This document shows, piece after piece, positions 6,265 through 7,429 of a stretch of DNA of 7,429 nucleotides. The DNA lies in NCBI GenBank assembly GCA_958436995.1, contig CAUBMI010000076.1:1-7429 (forward strand), in the 5' to 3' direction. The stretch comes from an uncultured Collinsella sp. Its GTDB lineage: Bacteria > Actinomycetota > Coriobacteriia > Coriobacteriales > Coriobacteriaceae. Under the pieces are notes generated by a model, which saw nothing but the letters and a program-made list of their open reading frames with translations, had not been told where the DNA came from and did not search any database. Positions within the stretch are counted from its first letter, which is position 1; every line of letters begins with the position of its first letter. Both the position numbers and the translations under genes were made by a program.

Positions 6265-6915
6265 ATGGAAACACTCAGAAGACCCTTGAAGGATCATGTA
6301 TACGACTATATTTCGAGTCGCATAGACGCCGGCGAGCTTTCGGCCGGCGACCGTGTGAGCGAGCAAGCGATCTGCGATGCCATGGGCGTATCGCGCACGC
6401 CGGTTCGCGAGGCGCTCATCCAGCTGGCAAGCGACGGCTATCTGGACAACCTCCCCCGCCGCGGGTTCCGCGTCCGTGGATTCGATCAGCAAAACGCCGT
6501 CGAAGTCTTTGAGATTATGGGGCCGCTCGACGGGCAGGCGGCATACCTTGCCTGCCCCCTCCTGACCGAAGAGGACATCATGCAGCTAAAGTTCTTGGTT
6601 GGATCCATGGACCTAGCGATCCAAGGCGGTCTTATCCGAAAGTACGACGACATTCAGCGGGACTTTCACCTTACGTACTTCAACCGCTGCGGCAACGACC
6701 GTCTGCGCGACATGATTTCGCAACTCGAGCGTTGCTTTATCAAACGCGATTACGAGACCGTCGATCAGGAGACGGCGTGCAAACTGCTGGGTATAGCCAA
6801 TACCGAGCATGCCCACATTCTTGAGCTGTTCGAAGCGCGGGATGCGGCGGCCGTGCGAGACTACGTTCGCGATGTCCATTGGAACACGGAAAACGCCCAG
6901 TTCACCGTCTGGTAG
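6265..6915 (+). CDS. GntR-family transcriptional regulator, FCD domain
   Basis: The 216-residue cytosolic regulator has an N-terminal winged helix-turn-helix of GntR type (about 1-70). This includes the usual opening RRPLKDHVYDYISSRI and DAGELSAGDRVSEQAICDAM, the recognition helix GVSRTPVREALIQLASDGYL (41-60) and a wing PRRGFRV. The rest (about 78-210) is an all-helical FCD ligand-binding domain. Candidate metal or ligand contacts are Asp133 and His135 in QRDFHLTYFNRCGN, His184 in EHAHILELF and His205 in VRDVHW, matching the conserved histidines of the family. FCD regulators usually bind small organic acids, amino acids or sugars. It is divergent from ddaH-arcD across 254 bp holding palindromes, so it most likely controls that unit and itself. 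The ligand is unknown. The ribosome site is weak (AAGG, 11 bases away). Confidence 0.92.
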   Translation: METLRRPLKDHVYDYISSRIDAGELSAGDRVSEQAICDAMGVSRTPVREALIQLASDGYLDNLPRRGFRVRGFDQQNAVEVFEIMGPLDGQAAYLACPLLTEEDIMQLKFLVGSMDLAIQGGLIRKYDDIQRDFHLTYFNRCGNDRLRDMISQLERCFIKRDYETVDQETACKLLGIANTEHAHILELFEARDAAAVRDYVRDVHWNTENAQFTVW

Positions 6916-7004
6916 GAAAGCAACAAGGGACGACATCGGTCTTAAACCTTAGCGCCAGCACCGCCCAAACTGACCCGTTTTCCTCCGTCCCCGAAGGATC
7001 ATTT

Positions 7005-7240
7005 GGAAAGCGCATCCCACCATCCGGGCGAATTCCGGGATACCGTTTCCCAATAAGACCTCTCGGGGAAACTGCGTCCCAGAATTCTGGCTCGAAACGG
7101 GATATGGTTTCCCAAACAGGCCTCTTGCGGAAAATGCATCCCGGAATCCCCGCCCGAAACGGGACGCGCTTTCCCAGTCGAGGCCCTACGGGAAACTGCA
7201 TCCCGGAATCCGCACCCAAACCGGGATGCAGTTTCCGGGC
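7005..7240. repeat. Tandem array of four 62-bp units, each an imperfect hairpin
   Basis: Units begin with GGAAA at 7005, 7067, 7129 and 7191, a period of exactly 62 bases, and align without gaps. Invariant columns are 1-5 (GGAAA), 8-9 (GC), 11-14 (TCCC), 18-19 (AT), 32-36 (CGGGA) and 42-46 (TTTCC). In each unit positions 1-16 can pair with 31-46. Counting wobble pairs, 11, 13, 13 and 16 of 16 positions pair from left to right. The linkers of the first three share a GGCCTCT-like core. The fourth loses similarity after 7236, just before the palindromic element. A 62-base period shifts the reading frame in every unit, so this is not coding. It fills most of the gap after gntR; I see nothing definite in 6916-7004. 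Confidence 0.85.
7191..7236. repeat. Perfect 16-bp inverted repeat, last unit of the array
   Basis: GGAAACTGCATCCCGG (7191-7206) and CCGGGATGCAGTTTCC (7221-7236) are exact reverse complements around a 14-base loop. It is the most stable hairpin in the window. No T tract follows on the plus strand. It might act as a 3' end or block for the gntR transcript. Confidence 0.8.
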
Positions 7241-7245
7241 GGGGC

Positions 7246-7319
7246 ATCAAAAACAAAGTTACGGTGGAATAGTTCCCGCTTGGGCTGGTTGAAGGCTTAA
7301 ATAGGAACTATTTCACCGC
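7246..7319. repeat. Palindromic repeat element, copy 2
   Basis: The arms CGGTGGAATAGTTCC (7262-7276) and GGAACTATTTCACCG (7304-7318) pair over 15 bp with one mismatch. The left flank ATCAAAAACAAAGTT (7246-7260) matches the flank of copy 1 except for a one-base length difference and one substitution. The palindrome (7261-7319) has the same 59-base length as copy 1. It follows the 62-bp array directly and lies 26 bases beyond the stop of the gene at the right edge, so it sits in a convergent gap. Confidence 0.75.
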
Positions 7320-7345
7320 AAGTTATTGAGGGGATGTCCGTCCTC

Positions 7346-7429
7346 TTACATATGGCGTTCCAGGAAGCGGAAGGCCAGGCGGATCCAGGGACGGACGGAA
7401 ACCTGCTTGTCCTCGTTGTCGACCGCGGT
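7346..7429 (-). CDS. C-terminal end of an unidentified protein
   Basis: An open frame enters from the right edge and ends with TAA at 7346-7348, giving 27 residues that read TAVDNEDKQVSVRPW followed by IRLAFRFLERHM. The codons are of the GC-rich type used by the other genes. The arrangement also makes sense: the gene is convergent with gntR, and a palindromic repeat lies just past its stop. The tail looks like an amphipathic, basic helix. It is too short to assign a family, and a chance open frame of this length cannot be ruled out. Confidence 0.5.
   Translation of the reverse strand, partial: TAVDNEDKQVSVRPWIRLAFRFLERHM

Noticed and set aside
7005..7240. The array as a CRISPR
   Set aside because: The whole unit, including the part that would be spacer, is similar between copies. 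Units diverge instead of having identical repeats with unique spacers, and no cas gene is present.
6879..7292. Open frames on both strands through the 62-bp array
   Set aside because: The 62-base period is not a multiple of three, so each unit is read in a different frame. The frames also lack ribosome sites, so these are repeats, not genes.
7336..7396. GTCCGTCC and GGACGGAC as a terminator hairpin
   Set aside because: The 45-base loop is long, one arm lies inside the partial gene at the right edge, and no T tract follows.

Overview
The window reads like an ordinary chromosomal segment of a high-GC, anaerobic, gut-type actinobacterium. The most likely group is the Coriobacteriia, near Collinsella. 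This is inferred from GC-rich codon use, strong Shine-Dalgarno sites, a FeoA-FeoB fusion, an ArcD-type exchanger of anaerobic type and the style of the dispersed palindromes. No rRNA, tRNA or marker gene is present to confirm it. I see no phage, insertion sequence transposase, CRISPR array or defence system.

Layout from left to right. Positions 1-272 (minus) hold the N-terminal part of an MFS exporter of the SotB/DHA1 type; its likely promoter is interleaved with the hairpin that follows feoB. Positions 395-2755 (minus) hold a 786-residue FeoA-FeoB fusion for ferrous iron uptake, with a GTG start. Upstream of it, 2877-3197 (minus) encodes a small 106-residue, probably beta-rich protein of unknown function. 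Positions 3198-3662 are non-coding and hold an imperfect hairpin, one copy of a palindromic repeat and a terminator. Next comes a predicted catabolic unit on the minus strand: ddaH (5234-6010, dimethylarginine dimethylaminohydrolase type) followed by arcD (3663-5126, arginine/ornithine-type exchanger), with a strong hairpin between them. A GntR/FCD regulator (6265-6915, plus) is divergent from ddaH, and the shared 254-bp intergenic region carries palindromic operator candidates. Positions 6916-7345 are non-coding and consist largely of a tandem array of four 62-bp hairpin units, followed directly by a second copy of the palindromic repeat. The last 84 bases (minus) are the C-terminal end of an unidentified gene.

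How the genes may work together. The GntR protein probably senses an arginine-like ligand or a product and controls ddaH-arcD from the divergent promoter region. The hydrolase would turn a methylated arginine (or a close relative) into citrulline plus an amine, and the ArcD-type carrier would import substrate in exchange for product. The iron transporter and the small protein are on the same strand but separated by 121 bp, so they are not clearly one operon.

The least explained content is the repeat structure. One element is a 62-bp tandem array in which every unit is itself a hairpin. The other is a palindromic element of about 73 bp present twice, whose flanks and arms align in one orientation while the loop aligns better inverted.
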